Counted from the stretch's first letter, positions 35,750-46,042 are shown. The stretch is DNA of 64,000 nucleotides from Sphingomonas mali NBRC 15500 (GCF_001598415.1 NZ_BCYX01000006.1:1-64000), one strand, 5' to 3'. Notes: a model not told the origin generated them from the sequence alone. A program made the numbers and translations.

Positions 35750-37765
35750 ATGAAACCCTTCGCGTTCGCACTTCTTGCGGCGACGGCGCTCGGCGCCGCG
35801 GCGTTCACCCAGCAGACCGTGGCCGCGTCGTCGGCCAAGCCGACCTTCGGCACGTTCGGCATGGACGAAGCGGGCATGGACAAGTCGGTCGCGCCGGGCG
35901 ACAGTTTCTACAATTACGCCAACGGCACCTGGGCGAAGAACACCCCGATCCCGTCCGACAAGTCGAATTACGGCGCGTTCAATCTGCTCGCCGACTTGTC
36001 CGAATCGCGGACCAAGGGCATCCTCGAGAAAGCCGCTACGGACCCCAATTCGAAGATCGGCACTGCCTATGCGACTTTTCTCGACACCGGGTCGATCGAG
36101 GCGAAGGGGCTGACGCCAATCAAGCCGTGGCTCGATCGCATCAAGTCGACCGACAAGTCTGGCTATGCGGCATTGCTGGCCGAAGCCGCGATGGGCGGGG
36201 TTGGTGGACCGTTCAGCGCCGGCGTCGGACAGGACGACAAGGCGCCCGAAACCTATATCCTGGGCTTGCGTCAGGGCGGGTTGGGATTGCCCGACCGCGA
36301 TTATTACAGCGACCCCAAATTCGCCGACGCCAAGGCGGGATATCAGACGCACATCGCCAAGATGCTGACCCTGGCCGGTGAAGCGAATGCAGATGCCCGC
36401 GCCAAGGCGATCGTCGATCTGGAAACGCAGATCGCCGCGGTCAGCTGGTCGCGGATCGACAGCCGCGACGCCAACAAGCGCTACAACAAGATGTCGGTTG
36501 CCGACCTCCAGGCCAAGGCGCCTGGCTTCGACTTCCCGACCTATCTCAAGGGGATCGGCGCGCCGGTCGACACGTTGCTGGTGGCACAACCCTCGGCGAT
36601 CACCGGAATCGTCAAGCTGGTGGTCGACGCGCCGATGACGGTGCTGCAGGATCAGCTGGTCGTGCGCAGCCTCGACAATTATGCCGACGTGCTGCCCAAG
36701 GCGTTCGACGACGAGAATTTCAACTTCTACGGCAAGACGCTGTCGGGCACGCCCGAGCAGCAGGCGCGCTGGAAGCGCGGGGTGGAATTCACCACCGGCG
36801 CGCTCGAGGACGACGTCTCGAAATTGTACGTCCAGCAATATTTCCCGCCCGCGACCAAGGCGGCGGCCGACCAGCTGGTCAAGAACATCATCGCCGCGAT
36901 GAACGCGCGGATCGACAAGCTCGACTGGATGTCGGCCGAGACCAAGGTCAAGGCGCATGCCAAGCTGGCCGCCTTCCGTCCGAAGATCGGCTATCCGTCG
37001 CAATGGCACGATTACGGCACGCTCAAGATCGTGAAGGGCGATGCGTTCGGCAACGAATGGCGTGCCAACGAATGGGGCCGCAAGGACAATATCGCGCATC
37101 TCGGCAAGCCGTTGCAGCGCTGGGAATGGGGCATGACCCCGATGGAAGTGAACGCTTATGCCAATTTCGGCATGGTCGAGATCGTCTTCCCCGCCGCGAT
37201 CCTGCAGCCGCCCTTCTTCGACCCCAATGCCGACCCGGCGATCAATTACGGCGGGATCGGCGCGGTGATCGGGCACGAAATGAGCCACCATTTCGACGAT
37301 CAGGGCGCCAAATATGACAAGAGCGGGCAACTCACCGACTGGTGGACTCCCGCCGACGTCGCCGCGTTCAAGACGCGCACCGACGCGTTGGTCGCGCAGT
37401 ACGACAAATACGAGCCGCTGCCGGGCCAGCATGTCCAGGGCAAGCTGACCCTGGGCGAGAATGTTGCCGATCTCGCCGGCCTTACCGTCGCCTATGACGC
37501 TTATCATAAGGCGCTCGGCGGCAAGACCGCGCCGGTAATCAACGGCTATTCGGGCGACGAGCGCTTCTATCTCGGCTGGGCGCAGGTGTGGCGCCGCAGC
37601 TATCGCGAGCCCGAATTGCTCAAGCGCCTGCGCACCGATCCGCATGCGCCGTCGGAAGCGCGCGCCAGCATCGTCCGCAACATGGACCCGTGGTACGCCG
37701 CGTTCAAAGTCCAGCCCGGCCAGAAATTGTACCTCGCTCCGACCGATCGCGTCCGCATCTGGTAA
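35750..37765 (+). CDS. Secreted M13 family metallopeptidase
   Basis: A 671-residue neprilysin-like zinc peptidase. It begins with a signal peptide (FAFALLAATALGAAAFTQQTVAA). The zinc motif is VIGHEMSHHFDDQG (HEXXH, about residues 507-520), the third ligand Glu is in LTLGENVADLAGL, and the upstream NAYAN substrate-binding motif (EVNAYANFG) is present, as is the C-terminal NMDPWYAAFKVQPGQKLYL. ATG at 35750 was chosen for the signal peptide. A strong hairpin follows its stop. Confidence 0.94.
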   Translation: MKPFAFALLAATALGAAAFTQQTVAASSAKPTFGTFGMDEAGMDKSVAPGDSFYNYANGTWAKNTPIPSDKSNYGAFNLLADLSESRTKGILEKAATDPNSKIGTAYATFLDTGSIEAKGLTPIKPWLDRIKSTDKSGYAALLAEAAMGGVGGPFSAGVGQDDKAPETYILGLRQGGLGLPDRDYYSDPKFADAKAGYQTHIAKMLTLAGEANADARAKAIVDLETQIAAVSWSRIDSRDANKRYNKMSVADLQAKAPGFDFPTYLKGIGAPVDTLLVAQPSAITGIVKLVVDAPMTVLQDQLVVRSLDNYADVLPKAFDDENFNFYGKTLSGTPEQQARWKRGVEFTTGALEDDVSKLYVQQYFPPATKAAADQLVKNIIAAMNARIDKLDWMSAETKVKAHAKLAAFRPKIGYPSQWHDYGTLKIVKGDAFGNEWRANEWGRKDNIAHLGKPLQRWEWGMTPMEVNAYANFGMVEIVFPAAILQPPFFDPNADPAINYGGIGAVIGHEMSHHFDDQGAKYDKSGQLTDWWTPADVAAFKTRTDALVAQYDKYEPLPGQHVQGKLTLGENVADLAGLTVAYDAYHKALGGKTAPVINGYSGDERFYLGWAQVWRRSYREPELLKRLRTDPHAPSEARASIVRNMDPWYAAFKVQPGQKLYLAPTDRVRIW

Positions 37766-37788
37766 GCTGCCAGCTATGATGATCGACG

Positions 37789-37820
37789 ACGACGCCGATG
37801 GGACTTCCCGTCGGCGTCGT
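37789..37820 (+). terminator. Strong hairpin after the M13 peptidase gene
   Basis: ACGACGCCGATGGGA (37789-37803) pairs with TCCCGTCGGCGTCGT (37806-37820), a 15-bp stem with a single G-U pair and a two-base loop, followed by TCGTTTC. It lies 24 bases after the stop of the peptidase gene and fits a factor-independent terminator, although the T-run is short. Confidence 0.65.
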
Positions 37821-37920
37821 TCGTTTCATCAGCGGGGGTTCATCGGCCGTCGGGCAATGCTGTTCTTTTGGCGCGGTTCGGCGCTTTCAACCCGCGAAAC
37901 CTTGTTGTAGGCAAAAATTC

Positions 37921-38511
37921 ATGGCTCATCGGCGTACCACGTTCATCCTTCTCGCTTGCGCAGCGACGTTGCTCGGCGCGCGCGTTTCGGCGTTCCAGTC
38001 GGGCGGGAACGAAACGCTGAGCGTCGATGCCGACCATATCGAGATTCAGGACAAGACGCAGCGCGCGCTGTTCCAGGGCAAGGTGCGCGCGCGCCAGGGC
38101 GCGATGACCGTGACGTCGGACCGCGCCGAGGTGCTCTATACGTCGAGCATCGTCGATTCGGGCGGTGCGCCCCCGGAAATTTCGCAGATCCGCGCGTCCG
38201 GCAATGTCGTCGTGACGCGCCCCGACGAGAATGCGTCGGGCTCGTACGCCATTTACGACCTCAACAAGCGCACGATCACGATGATCGGCAATGTCGTGCT
38301 CCACCGCGGCGCCAATGTGGTGCGCGGCGGCCGGTTGCTCATCAACCTCAACAACAACGCCGCGTCGCTCGACTCCGGCGGCAAGATCGGCACGAGCAAA
38401 TCGGGCGGACGGGTGACCGGCGTTTTCTCGGTCCCAAAGCGGAATGCCGACACCAGTCCGGCGACGCCGAGCGCTCCCAACACCAAGCCGAACACCCCCA
38501 CCACCAAATAG
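37921..38511 (+). CDS. LptA/OstA-type lipopolysaccharide transport protein
   Basis: A 196-residue exported protein with a signal peptide (FILLACAATLLGARVSA) and the OstA-like beta-jellyroll pattern: LSVDADHIEIQDKTQRALFQGKVRARQGAMTVTSDRAEVLY, IRASGNVVVTRPDENASGSYAIYDLNKRTITMIGNVVLHRGANVVRGGRLLINL. LptA bridges inner and outer membranes in LPS transport, which is the best reading of this domain. The tail is a low-complexity Pro/Thr/Asn stretch. lptC and lptB, frequently its neighbours, are not seen here. ATG at 37921 begins the signal peptide. Confidence 0.85.
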   Translation: MAHRRTTFILLACAATLLGARVSAFQSGGNETLSVDADHIEIQDKTQRALFQGKVRARQGAMTVTSDRAEVLYTSSIVDSGGAPPEISQIRASGNVVVTRPDENASGSYAIYDLNKRTITMIGNVVLHRGANVVRGGRLLINLNNNAASLDSGGKIGTSKSGGRVTGVFSVPKRNADTSPATPSAPNTKPNTPTTK

Positions 38512-38602
38512 CGAGCGGCCGATGCGGTCGGGCGGCGCGGGTTCACGTCGGGGATTTCCCGACGATGCTTGACCTGCCTAGCCACCGCGCCACAAGGGGC
38601 TG

Positions 38603-41005
38603 ATGGCTTCCCGACCCGTTCCGAACGATGTACGCGCGCCCGGTCAGCGCCAGGCTCTGATCGTCGCGGCGGCGTGCGGCGCGGGGGCGGCGCTGATCGC
38701 GCTGCTGATCCTCCACAATTTTGCCATCGCCGGCGGATTCGCCGCCGCCATGCTGCTGCTGGTCGGCGCCGTTCTCGTCTGGTCGCGGTTCGCGCCGGCG
38801 GCATCGGACACGCCGGGCGAAACCGACTGGAGCGTGGCGCGCGCGCTGGCGGCGGCAAGCGACGATGCGATCGCCGTAACCGACCGGGCAGGGCGGCTGA
38901 TCTGCGCCAACGAGCGCTATCGCGCGCGTTTTGGCGGTTATCCGACACCGCCCGGTCTGCCGCTCGACGACAATGGCCCCGGCGAACTGGCGGCGGCGGG
39001 GCGGATCGCGTGGCGCGACGGGTCGGCCGAACTCGATCGCATCACGACCCGCGGCGCGCCGCTTGCGGTGGCGATCGAGCGCGCCGGCGAGAGCGAGGAC
39101 ATGCTGGTCTGGCGCTTCCATGAGGCGCAGGGGCTCGATCTCGCGACCAATGTGCAGTCCATCATCGCCGGACCGACCGGCGACCGGCTGGCCGCGGCCG
39201 GTATCATGGCGGCGCTGATCGCGCCCGAGGGCCGCCTGCTCGCCGCCAATCGCGTGTTGCGCGAACGCGCGATGGGGCATGAGGAAAGCGTGGTGGTCGG
39301 CCGCGACTTTGCCCGCTTCCTGATCGCCGACGACAAAGGGCAGGTGCGGTTCGAGCGAGAAGGTCCGCGCGGCGCGCCGCTCCGCATCCTGCAGATCCCA
39401 TTCCTCGACGGAGAGGACGCGCCGATCCTGGTCGTCCTTCTCGACGAGGAAGAACATGGTCAGCCCGCGATCGGCGGATCGGCGGCGGCGCATGTCAAAA
39501 GCCTGATCTCGTTGCTCCCCGTCGGGCTCGCCTTGGTCGATCGCGACGGCCGGTTCGTCCAGATGAACGACCCGTTCGTCCGCGCGGCGCAGGTCGATCA
39601 GGGACAGCCGCCGCTGTATCCCGGCGACCTGGTGGTGCGCGAGGACAAGGCGGCGGTTGCCGATGCGATCCGCCGTTTCGCCAATGGCGCGACTCATTCG
39701 ATGGACATGGCCATCCGCCTGAAGGACCATCCCGACGAACCGGTGGCGCTGACTATTGCCGGCGCGCGCGGGCTGGGCGACGCCGCGGTGTTGCTGAGCC
39801 TCAAGGACAATGGCGAAGAGACTCGCCTCAAGCGCGAAGTCGCGCAGGCGACCAAGATGCAGGCGGTCGGCCAGCTCGCCGGCGGTGTCGCGCATGATTT
39901 CAACAACATCCTGACCGCGATCATCGGCCATTGCGACCTGATGCTGATGCGCCACTCGCCCGGCGACAGCGACTATGACGACATCCAGCAGATCAAGGCG
40001 AACTCCAACCGCGCCGCCAGCCTGACGCGCCAATTGCTCGCTTTCTCCCGCCAGCAGACGTTGCGGCCGCAAGTACTCCAGCTGCCCGATGTGATCTCCG
40101 AAGTATCGCAATTGCTCAAGCGCCTGCTCGGCGAGACGGTGAAGCTCGAGGTGCGGCATGGCCGCAACCTGGGCGCGGTGCGCGCCGACCCGGGGCAGCT
40201 GGAGCAGGTCGTAGTCAATCTGGCGGTCAATGCGCGCGATGCGATGCTGTCCAAGGACCCAAATGGCGGCGGGACGCTCACGATCACCTCGCGCGCGGTC
40301 AGCGCGGCGGAGGTTCGCAAGATGGGATCCGATATCCTGCCGATCGCCGATTATTCGGCGCTGGAAATAAGCGATACCGGCACCGGCATTCCGCCCGAAA
40401 TCCTCGGCAAGATCTTCGAACCCTTCTTCACCACCAAGGAGGTCGGCAAGGGAACGGGGCTTGGCCTGTCGACCGTCTATGGCATCGTCAAGCAATCGGG
40501 CGGCTATATCTTCGCCGATTCCAAGCCGGGGCAGGGCTCGACCTTCTCGATCTATTTCCCCGTCCACGCGGCCGAGGCACCCAAGGTCGCCAAGGTCACC
40601 GTCAAGGAAAAGCCGGTCGACCTTTGGGGGACCGGGCTGATCCTGCTGGTCGAGGATGAAGATATGGTCCGCGCGGTCGCCGAGCGCGCGCTGACGCGCC
40701 AGGGCTATACCGTGCTAACTGCGGAAAATGGCGAAGCGGCGCTCGAATTGCTGGCGCGGGGCGAAAAGCCCGATCTGCTCATTTCCGATGTGGTGATGCC
40801 GTCGATGGACGGCCCGACGATGGTGCGCCACGCCCGCGAACGCTATCCCGATCTGCCGATCCTGTTCATGTCGGGCTATGCCGAGGAACAGCTGCGGAAA
40901 TCGATCGATCTCGATAACGTGGCGTTCCTGCCCAAACCCTTTTCCGTGCAGCAGCTCGCCGAAGCGGCGCGCGACATGCTGGCGGCGCCCGCGGTGGACC
41001 AATGA
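38603..41005 (+). CDS. cckA: Hybrid sensor histidine kinase CckA
   Basis: An 800-residue hybrid kinase of the cell-cycle phosphorelay that controls CtrA in alphaproteobacteria. Two membrane helices (about 19-38 and 43-62) are followed by PAS-like domains, then the HisKA motif [20 protein letters not shown] with the phosphorylated His, a HATPase domain ([36 protein letters not shown]) and a receiver domain ([19 protein letters not shown], phospho-Asp in [16 protein letters not shown], Lys in FLPKPFS). This order and the GVAHDFNN motif are those of CckA. A separate receiver protein gene follows. Confidence 0.94.
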   Translation: MASRPVPNDVRAPGQRQALIVAAACGAGAALIALLILHNFAIAGGFAAAMLLLVGAVLVWSRFAPAASDTPGETDWSVARALAAASDDAIAVTDRAGRLICANERYRARFGGYPTPPGLPLDDNGPGELAAAGRIAWRDGSAELDRITTRGAPLAVAIERAGESEDMLVWRFHEAQGLDLATNVQSIIAGPTGDRLAAAGIMAALIAPEGRLLAANRVLRERAMGHEESVVVGRDFARFLIADDKGQVRFEREGPRGAPLRILQIPFLDGEDAPILVVLLDEEEHGQPAIGGSAAAHVKSLISLLPVGLALVDRDGRFVQMNDPFVRAAQVDQGQPPLYPGDLVVREDKAAVADAIRRFANGATHSMDMAIRLKDHPDEPVALTIAGARGLGDAAVLLSLKDNGEETRLKREVAQATKMQAVGQLAGGVAHDFNNILTAIIGHCDLMLMRHSPGDSDYDDIQQIKANSNRAASLTRQLLAFSRQQTLRPQVLQLPDVISEVSQLLKRLLGETVKLEVRHGRNLGAVRADPGQLEQVVVNLAVNARDAMLSKDPNGGGTLTITSRAVSAAEVRKMGSDILPIADYSALEISDTGTGIPPEILGKIFEPFFTTKEVGKGTGLGLSTVYGIVKQSGGYIFADSKPGQGSTFSIYFPVHAAEAPKVAKVTVKEKPVDLWGTGLILLVEDEDMVRAVAERALTRQGYTVLTAENGEAALELLARGEKPDLLISDVVMPSMDGPTMVRHARERYPDLPILFMSGYAEEQLRKSIDLDNVAFLPKPFSVQQLAEAARDMLAAPAVDQ

Positions 41006-41114
41006 TCAAGCGTAACGCGAAGAATCGGAATCATCGCGCGGGATCGGCATACGAATTGTTTCGCTACGGTATGCGGGGCATGGCGTCCGGCAACGCCGGA
41101 GTCTAAGGCGAGTC

Positions 41115-41459
41115 ATGTCGTCGCCGCATCGCATCCTAATCGTCGAGGACGAACCCCTCATCGCCATGATGCTCGAGGATTTTCTTGAGGCATTGGACAA
41201 GACGCACGTCGCGACCTGCGACAGCGTAGCGTCCGCGCTCGCGGTGATCGATGACGAACAGCTCGATGCCGCGATTCTGGACGTCAATCTGTCGGGCGGT
41301 GAGAAAAGCTGGCCGGTTGCCGACGCGCTGGCGGGCCGCAACATTCCCTTCGTGCTGTCGACCGGTGGCGGGGATGACACGCCGGCGCACGCCGACCGCC
41401 CGCGATTGGTGAAGCCCTATACGATGGAAAACGTCGCCAAGGCGCTTGCCGAACTCTGA
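41115..41459 (+). CDS. Single-domain response regulator
   Basis: A 114-residue stand-alone receiver domain. The acidic pair is in RILIVEDEPLIAMM, the phospho-acceptor Asp in DAAILDVNLSGGEKS, the conserved Thr/Ser in FVLSTGGGDD, and the Lys in LVKPYTMENVAKAL. There is no output domain, so it would act by binding a partner or as a phosphate carrier. It lies 109 bases downstream of cckA on the same strand. Short receivers of this kind are common in sphingomonads. Confidence 0.9.
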   Translation: MSSPHRILIVEDEPLIAMMLEDFLEALDKTHVATCDSVASALAVIDDEQLDAAILDVNLSGGEKSWPVADALAGRNIPFVLSTGGGDDTPAHADRPRLVKPYTMENVAKALAEL

Positions 41460-41493
41460 GCACGGTTGCCGGCTCCCGATCGATAGTCGCTGA

Positions 41494-42009
41494 TCAAGCG
41501 ATCCGGTCGGGCACTTCCGCGGCATCGGCGTCGAGCGACGCTTGCGGAGCCACCGCTTCCCAGGGGAAGACGAACCAGTCCTTGCGCTCGTCGCGATCGA
41601 TCACCTCGGCGCGATAGTCGACCTGTTCGCGCGAGCGTTTATTGTCGAGCAAGGTGGCGAAGCGGACGTGGTCGCGCGCCGCGCCCGCCGTCGCTAGTGC
41701 GGCGCGCAGCTTGCCGATCGTCGCGCCTGAATCGTTGATGTCGTCGACGAACAGCAGTCGCTCGCCGTCGCGCGTCCGCGCCGCCAGTTTGATCAGCGGC
41801 GCGTCGGAAAAATCCTCGACGCGCGACGAATGGTCGACCGACAGCATCGGCAAGCCCGTCGCGTGGCTGAGATAGACTGCCGGCGCCAGTCCGCCGCGGC
41901 CAATCCCGATGATGAAGCTGGGGAGCCATCCGCTGTCGGCGATCTCGGCGGCGAGCATCTTCACTTGCGCCTCGAACGCGTCATGCGGGATCGGGGTGAA
42001 GATGGGCAT
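41494..42009 (-). CDS. Purine phosphoribosyltransferase-like protein
   Basis: A 171-residue type I phosphoribosyltransferase. The PRPP-binding motif is LLFVDDINDSGATI near residues 86-99, preceded by FIIGIGRGGLAPAVYLSHATGLPM. The C-terminal KDWFVFPWEAVAP resembles xanthine/hypoxanthine phosphoribosyltransferases (the aromatic residue stacks on the purine). Its ATG overlaps the stop of the adenine deaminase gene by one base (TGATG), so the two enzymes are probably co-translated and would convert adenine via hypoxanthine to IMP. Confidence 0.82.
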   Translation of the reverse strand: MPIFTPIPHDAFEAQVKMLAAEIADSGWLPSFIIGIGRGGLAPAVYLSHATGLPMLSVDHSSRVEDFSDAPLIKLAARTRDGERLLFVDDINDSGATIGKLRAALATAGAARDHVRFATLLDNKRSREQVDYRAEVIDRDERKDWFVFPWEAVAPQASLDADAAEVPDRIA

Positions 42010-43028
42010 CAGCCGTGCTCCGCTACATAGGCATCGAGCGCCGCGGTATGGCGGGCGACATCGTCATCGCTCAGGAATGATCCCAGGAAGGAATTGCGTG
42101 CCAAGGTGACCAACTCGTGCTTGCCAAGCCCGCGCGCCGCTGCTGCCTGGCGGTAATTCTCCCCGATATAGCCGCCGAAATAGGCTGGATCGTCCGAATT
42201 GATCGTCGCACGCAGCCCGAGATCGAGCATCCGGTCGATCGGATGGGCCTCCATCGAGGCGACGTTGCACAATTTGACATTGGATAGCGGGCAAACGGTC
42301 AACGTCATCCCGGTGCGCGCCAGCCGCGTGGTCAACACCGGATCCTCCAGGCTGCGATTGCCATGGTCGAGCCGGTCGATCGCGAGCAGGTCGAGCGCCT
42401 GAAGGACATAGTCGGGCGGCCCTTCCTCGCCGGCATGAGCGACAAGCTTCAGTCCTTTTTCACGCGCCGCCGCGAAGACCCGAGCGAATTTTTCGGGCGG
42501 ATGACCGACTTCCGACGAATCCAGCCCGACGCCGGCGATGCGATCGAGCCATGGCTCGGCCTGGGCAAGCGTCTCGAACGCCGCTTCCTCGCTGAGGTGC
42601 CGCAGGAAGCAGAGGATCAGCTTAGACGTCAGGCCATGCCTGGCCTCGGCCTCCGCCATTCCCGCGAGCAATCCCTTGATCACGGTCTCGAAGGCGATGC
42701 CACGATCGGTGTGCGTCTGGGGATCGAAGAAGATTTCGGCATGAACCACGCCGTCCGCCGCGGCGCGATCGAAATAAGCGAGCGCGAGGTCGCGAAAATC
42801 CGCTTCGGTGCGGAGCACGTTGGCGCCGGCATAATAGATGTCGAGAAAATCCTGCAGGTTGGAAAACCTGTAGGCCGCGCGCACTTCCTCGATCGACTTG
42901 AACGGAATCTCGATCCGGTTGCGCTCCGCCAGCGCGAACATCAGCTCGGGCTCCAGGCTGCCTTCTATGTGAAGGTGGAGCTCGGCCTTGGGCAGGCCGG
43001 CGATAAAGGCGTCGAGGTCGCTTTGCAT
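42009..43028 (-). CDS. Adenine deaminase (adenosine deaminase-like family)
   Basis: A 339-residue metal-dependent amidohydrolase. The metal ligands are in [26 protein letters not shown], the catalytic Glu region in [16 protein letters not shown], and the last Asp in [17 protein letters not shown]. The markers [16 protein letters not shown] and [10 protein letters not shown] match the bacterial and fungal adenine deaminases (6-aminohydrolase) rather than adenosine deaminase, as I recall PA0148. The start chosen is the ATG at 43028 ([11 protein letters not shown]); upstream methionines overlap the recA control region. It diverges from recA. Confidence 0.88.
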   Translation of the reverse strand: MQSDLDAFIAGLPKAELHLHIEGSLEPELMFALAERNRIEIPFKSIEEVRAAYRFSNLQDFLDIYYAGANVLRTEADFRDLALAYFDRAAADGVVHAEIFFDPQTHTDRGIAFETVIKGLLAGMAEAEARHGLTSKLILCFLRHLSEEAAFETLAQAEPWLDRIAGVGLDSSEVGHPPEKFARVFAAAREKGLKLVAHAGEEGPPDYVLQALDLLAIDRLDHGNRSLEDPVLTTRLARTGMTLTVCPLSNVKLCNVASMEAHPIDRMLDLGLRATINSDDPAYFGGYIGENYRQAAAARGLGKHELVTLARNSFLGSFLSDDDVARHTAALDAYVAEHG

Positions 43029-43106
43029 GGGCCAAACCATGAAGCGGGGCAGGGTCCCGGGCAAGAAATATCGGGAAAGCGCCGTTTCGGTGCGAAAAAA
43101 GTTCAT

Positions 43107-43121
43107 GTTCCGCTATTGTTC
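43107..43121 (+). promoter_or_regulatory. LexA (SOS) operator of recA
   Basis: GTTC-CGCTATT-GTTC, the exact alphaproteobacterial SOS box GTTC-N7-GTTC, 79 bases upstream of the recA ATG. The second half-site overlaps a possible -35 (TTGTTC, 43116-43121) that has a weak -10 (TACATG) 17 bases further. It is also 79 bases from the divergent adenine deaminase start, so repression of both directions is possible. Confidence 0.85.
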
Positions 43122-43199
43122 CATGAGAACAAATGCGATACATGCTCTCCAACACGATTGAACGCCGGTGCTAACCCGGCTAGCGCGGAGGCCTTCTCA

Positions 43200-44279
43200 A
43201 TGGCAGCTTCTCTGAAAGTTATCGACGGCATGGCATCGCAAAATACCGACCGGCAAAAAGCACTCGAAGCTGCTCTGGCTCAGATCGATCGAGCGTTCGG
43301 CAAGGGCTCGGCGATGCGGCTGGGGTCGAAAGAGGCCATGCAGGTCGAATCGATCTCGACCGGCAGCCTTGGTCTCGACATCGCGCTCGGTGTCGGCGGC
43401 CTGCCGCGCGGCCGGGTGATCGAGGTGTACGGGCCGGAAAGCTCGGGCAAGACCACGCTCGCGCTCCACGTCATTGCCGAAGCCCAGCGCGGCGGCGGTA
43501 CGGCGGCGTTCGTCGACGCCGAACACGCGCTCGATCCGGTCTATGCCAAGAAACTGGGCGTCAATATCGACGAACTGATCGTGTCGCAGCCTGATACCGG
43601 CGAGCAGGCGCTCGAAATCGTCGATACGCTGGTGCGGTCGAACGCGATCGACGTGCTGGTGGTCGACTCGGTCGCCGCTTTGGTACCGCGCGCCGAAATC
43701 GAGGGTGAGATGGGCGACAGCCATGTCGGCCTGCAGGCCCGCTTGATGTCGCAATCGCTGCGCAAACTGACCGGATCGATCAGCCGCTCGCGCTGCATGG
43801 TGATCTTCATCAATCAGCTGCGCATGAAGATCGGCGTGATGTACGGCAATCCCGAGACGACGACGGGCGGCAACGCGCTCAAATTCTACGCGTCGGTCCG
43901 CCTCGACATCCGCCGTACCGGCCAGATCAAGGATCGCGACGATATCGTCGGCAACACCACCCGGGTGAAGGTCGTCAAGAACAAGGTCGCGCCGCCGTTC
44001 AAGCAGGTCGAATTCGACATCATGTATGGCGAGGGCATTTCCAAGATCGGCGAGATCCTCGATCTCGGCGTCAAGGCCGGCCTGGTCGAGAAGTCGGGTG
44101 CCTGGTTCAGCTACGACTCGATCCGCATCGGCCAGGGTCGCGAGAACTCCAAGAATTATCTCAAGGAGAATCCCGACGTCGCCGAGCGGCTCGAACGCGC
44201 CATCCGCAGCCGTACTGCCGAGGTTGCCGAAGAGATGATGGTAGGCGGCCTGGACGACGGCGCCGACGACGACCTCTGA
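43200..44279 (+). CDS. recA: Recombinase RecA
   Basis: A 359-residue DNA strand-exchange protein and LexA co-protease. The Walker A motif is [13 protein letters not shown] (about residues 79-91), then [17 protein letters not shown], Walker [12 protein letters not shown], and loop L2 [35 protein letters not shown]. The C-terminal acidic tail ends [11 protein letters not shown]. The ATG at 43200 gives the standard length; the frame open upstream is antisense to the deaminase gene. It is SOS-controlled through the box at 43107 and followed by a clear terminator. Confidence 0.97.
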   Translation: MAASLKVIDGMASQNTDRQKALEAALAQIDRAFGKGSAMRLGSKEAMQVESISTGSLGLDIALGVGGLPRGRVIEVYGPESSGKTTLALHVIAEAQRGGGTAAFVDAEHALDPVYAKKLGVNIDELIVSQPDTGEQALEIVDTLVRSNAIDVLVVDSVAALVPRAEIEGEMGDSHVGLQARLMSQSLRKLTGSISRSRCMVIFINQLRMKIGVMYGNPETTTGGNALKFYASVRLDIRRTGQIKDRDDIVGNTTRVKVVKNKVAPPFKQVEFDIMYGEGISKIGEILDLGVKAGLVEKSGAWFSYDSIRIGQGRENSKNYLKENPDVAERLERAIRSRTAEVAEEMMVGGLDDGADDDL

Positions 44280-44389
44280 CCCCTTTTTTCGAGGCGGTGC
44301 GAAAAATTTTGTTGCGATGCAACCAATCCGCATTCGCCTCGTTACCGGCACAACCCCAGCGGCGATCCCCCCTCCGCCGCAACTCCCGG

Positions 44390-44417
44390 AAAGGCCCGCC
44401 CGCGTCGGCGGGCCTTT
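44390..44417 (+). terminator. Terminator downstream of recA
   Basis: AAAGGCCCGCC (44390-44400) pairs with GGCGGGCCTTT (44407-44417), an 11-bp stem with a six-base loop ending in T residues. It lies 110 bases after the recA stop. The remaining spacer to the methyltransferase gene shows nothing else recognisable. Confidence 0.85.
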
Positions 44418-44531
44418 CATATTTCGGGGATCCGCTTGCCGATAATGTTGGGCTCGCGATCTCCGAGGTGCATAGAACGCCGCCGATGATCGATCGCGTC
44501 GCTAGGCTGAGATCAAAAACGGGAGGGTCGA

Positions 44532-45350
44532 ATGACATTGGCATATGACTGGGCGGGACGCGTCGGGGACACCTGGGCGGACGAATGGCGTCGCACCGAT
44601 TTGAGCTTCGCCAATTTGTCGCCCCATCTAAATGCAGCGATCCTCGACGTCGCGCCGGAGACCGGTACCGCGGTCGATATTGGCTGCGGTGCGGGCGGCA
44701 CGGCGATCGCGCTGGCGGCTGCTCGCCCCGCTCTAAGAGTGATCGGAATCGATCTTTCCCGAAATCTTGTCGAGACCGCGCGAGGGCGGGGCGCCGCTTA
44801 TCCCAACCTCCGCTTCGAAGTCGGAGACGCAAGCGAGTTGGGTGGCATCACTGCCGACCTTCTGTTTTCGCGCCATGGCGTCATGTTCTTCGCTGATCCC
44901 GTCGCCGCTTTCACCAGATTACGGCACGGGGCGACGAGCGACGCGCATTTTGTCTTCTCCTGCTTTCGCGACGTCACGCTCAATCCATGGGCGATCGAGA
45001 CGGGGAGCGCGGTGACCGGTGCGGCGCTGCAAAAGCCGGGGACATCGCCGGGGCCTTTCGCCTTCGCGGACGCCGATCATGTTCGCGCCATTCTGCAAGC
45101 GAGCGGCTGGACGGGCGATGCACAGCCGGTCGACTATTCCTATCGGGCGGGCGAGGGGGAGCACGCGGTCGACGAAGCGCTCGCCTTCTTCAGCCGAATC
45201 GGGCCTGCCGCGGCGCAGCTTCGTGAGCTGGATAGCGCGGCTCGGGAAGCCGGTCGCGAGCGGTTGCGCGGCGTTCTGGCGGCTCGCCTCCGCAACGATA
45301 TTGTGGATTTTCCGGCCTCGGCATGGATATGGTCGTGCCGGCCCGCCTGA
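44532..45350 (+). CDS. Class I SAM-dependent methyltransferase
   Basis: A 272-residue methyltransferase of the small-molecule type. Motif I is VDIGCGAGGTAIALAAARPALRVIGIDLSRNLVETAR (about residues 48-84), and the segment LRFEVGDASELGGITADLLFSRHGVMFFADPVAAFTRL gives motifs II-IV. The C-terminal half has no recognisable specificity. The substrate is unknown. It is followed at 34 bases by a glutathione transferase gene on the same strand. Confidence 0.88.
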   Translation: MTLAYDWAGRVGDTWADEWRRTDLSFANLSPHLNAAILDVAPETGTAVDIGCGAGGTAIALAAARPALRVIGIDLSRNLVETARGRGAAYPNLRFEVGDASELGGITADLLFSRHGVMFFADPVAAFTRLRHGATSDAHFVFSCFRDVTLNPWAIETGSAVTGAALQKPGTSPGPFAFADADHVRAILQASGWTGDAQPVDYSYRAGEGEHAVDEALAFFSRIGPAAAQLRELDSAAREAGRERLRGVLAARLRNDIVDFPASAWIWSCRPA

Positions 45351-45383
45351 GAATTTCATAAAACGAGCCGGGGGAGGAACGCC

Positions 45384-46010
45384 ATGACGCTGATCGTCCA
45401 TCACCTCAACAATTCGCGGTCGCAGCGCATCCTGTGGATGCTCGAAGAGCTCGGGCTGCCATACGAGATCAAATATTATCAGCGCGATGCTAAGACGATG
45501 CTGGCGCCACCCGCGTTGCGCAAGGTCCACCCACTCGGCAAATCGCCGGTGCTCGAGGATGACGGCCGGATGATCGTCGAGACCGGGGCGATCTGCGAAT
45601 ATCTGGTCGAGAAAGGTGACGGCAGGCTGGGGCCGCCCGCGCATCGCGACGATGTGCTGCGCTATCGCCAATTTCTCCACTACGCCGAAGGGTCGTTGAT
45701 GCCGCCGTTGCTGGTGATGCTCGTGGTCAACCGCATCCCGCTGATGGGCAAGACCGCGGCCAAGCGCATCCAGCCGATGATCGACGTCCACCTCGATTAT
45801 GTCGAAAGCGAACTGTCCCAGCGCCCCTGGTTCGCCGGCGACGAGATGACGGCCGCGGACATCATGATGAGCTTCCCGCTCGAAGCGGCACGCAGCCGCG
45901 CCGGACTTGGCGCGTCGCGTCCGGCGACGATTGCCTGGCTCGACAAGGTGCATGCACGTCCGGCCTATCAAGTGGCACTCGAAAAGGGCGGGCCCTACGC
46001 TTACGCCTAA
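45384..46010 (+). CDS. Glutathione S-transferase
   Basis: A 208-residue protein with the thioredoxin-like GST N-terminal domain (HHLNNSRSQRILWMLEELGLPYEIKYYQRDAKTMLAPPALRKVHPLGKSPVLEDDGRMIVETGAICEYL) and a helical C-terminal domain with PWFAGDEMTAADIMMSFPLEAA. The Ser in NNSRSQR is the likely glutathione-activating residue of the beta/theta-like bacterial classes. The ATG has a GGAGGAACGCC site close by. A dispersed repeat lies behind it, between it and the convergent symporter gene. Confidence 0.9.
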   Translation: MTLIVHHLNNSRSQRILWMLEELGLPYEIKYYQRDAKTMLAPPALRKVHPLGKSPVLEDDGRMIVETGAICEYLVEKGDGRLGPPAHRDDVLRYRQFLHYAEGSLMPPLLVMLVVNRIPLMGKTAAKRIQPMIDVHLDYVESELSQRPWFAGDEMTAADIMMSFPLEAARSRAGLGASRPATIAWLDKVHARPAYQVALEKGGPYAYA

Positions 46011-46042
46011 GCGATCCAGTCCTATAGATTTGGTCTGATCGG

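Noticed and set aside
35612..37645. Open frame of 677 codons on the minus strand
   Set aside because: It is antisense to the M13 peptidase, whose signal peptide, HEXXH site and NAYAN motif are unmistakable. Its composition is Arg/Gly/Val-rich as expected of a GC-rich shadow frame.
38543..40567. Open frame of 674 codons on the minus strand
   Set aside because: It is antisense to cckA, has no recognisable domain, and shows the shadow composition (His, Arg, Gln-rich).
42363..43199. Upstream extension of the recA frame to 638 codons
   Set aside because: The extension is antisense to the adenine deaminase gene and covers the LexA box; RecA homology begins at 43200.
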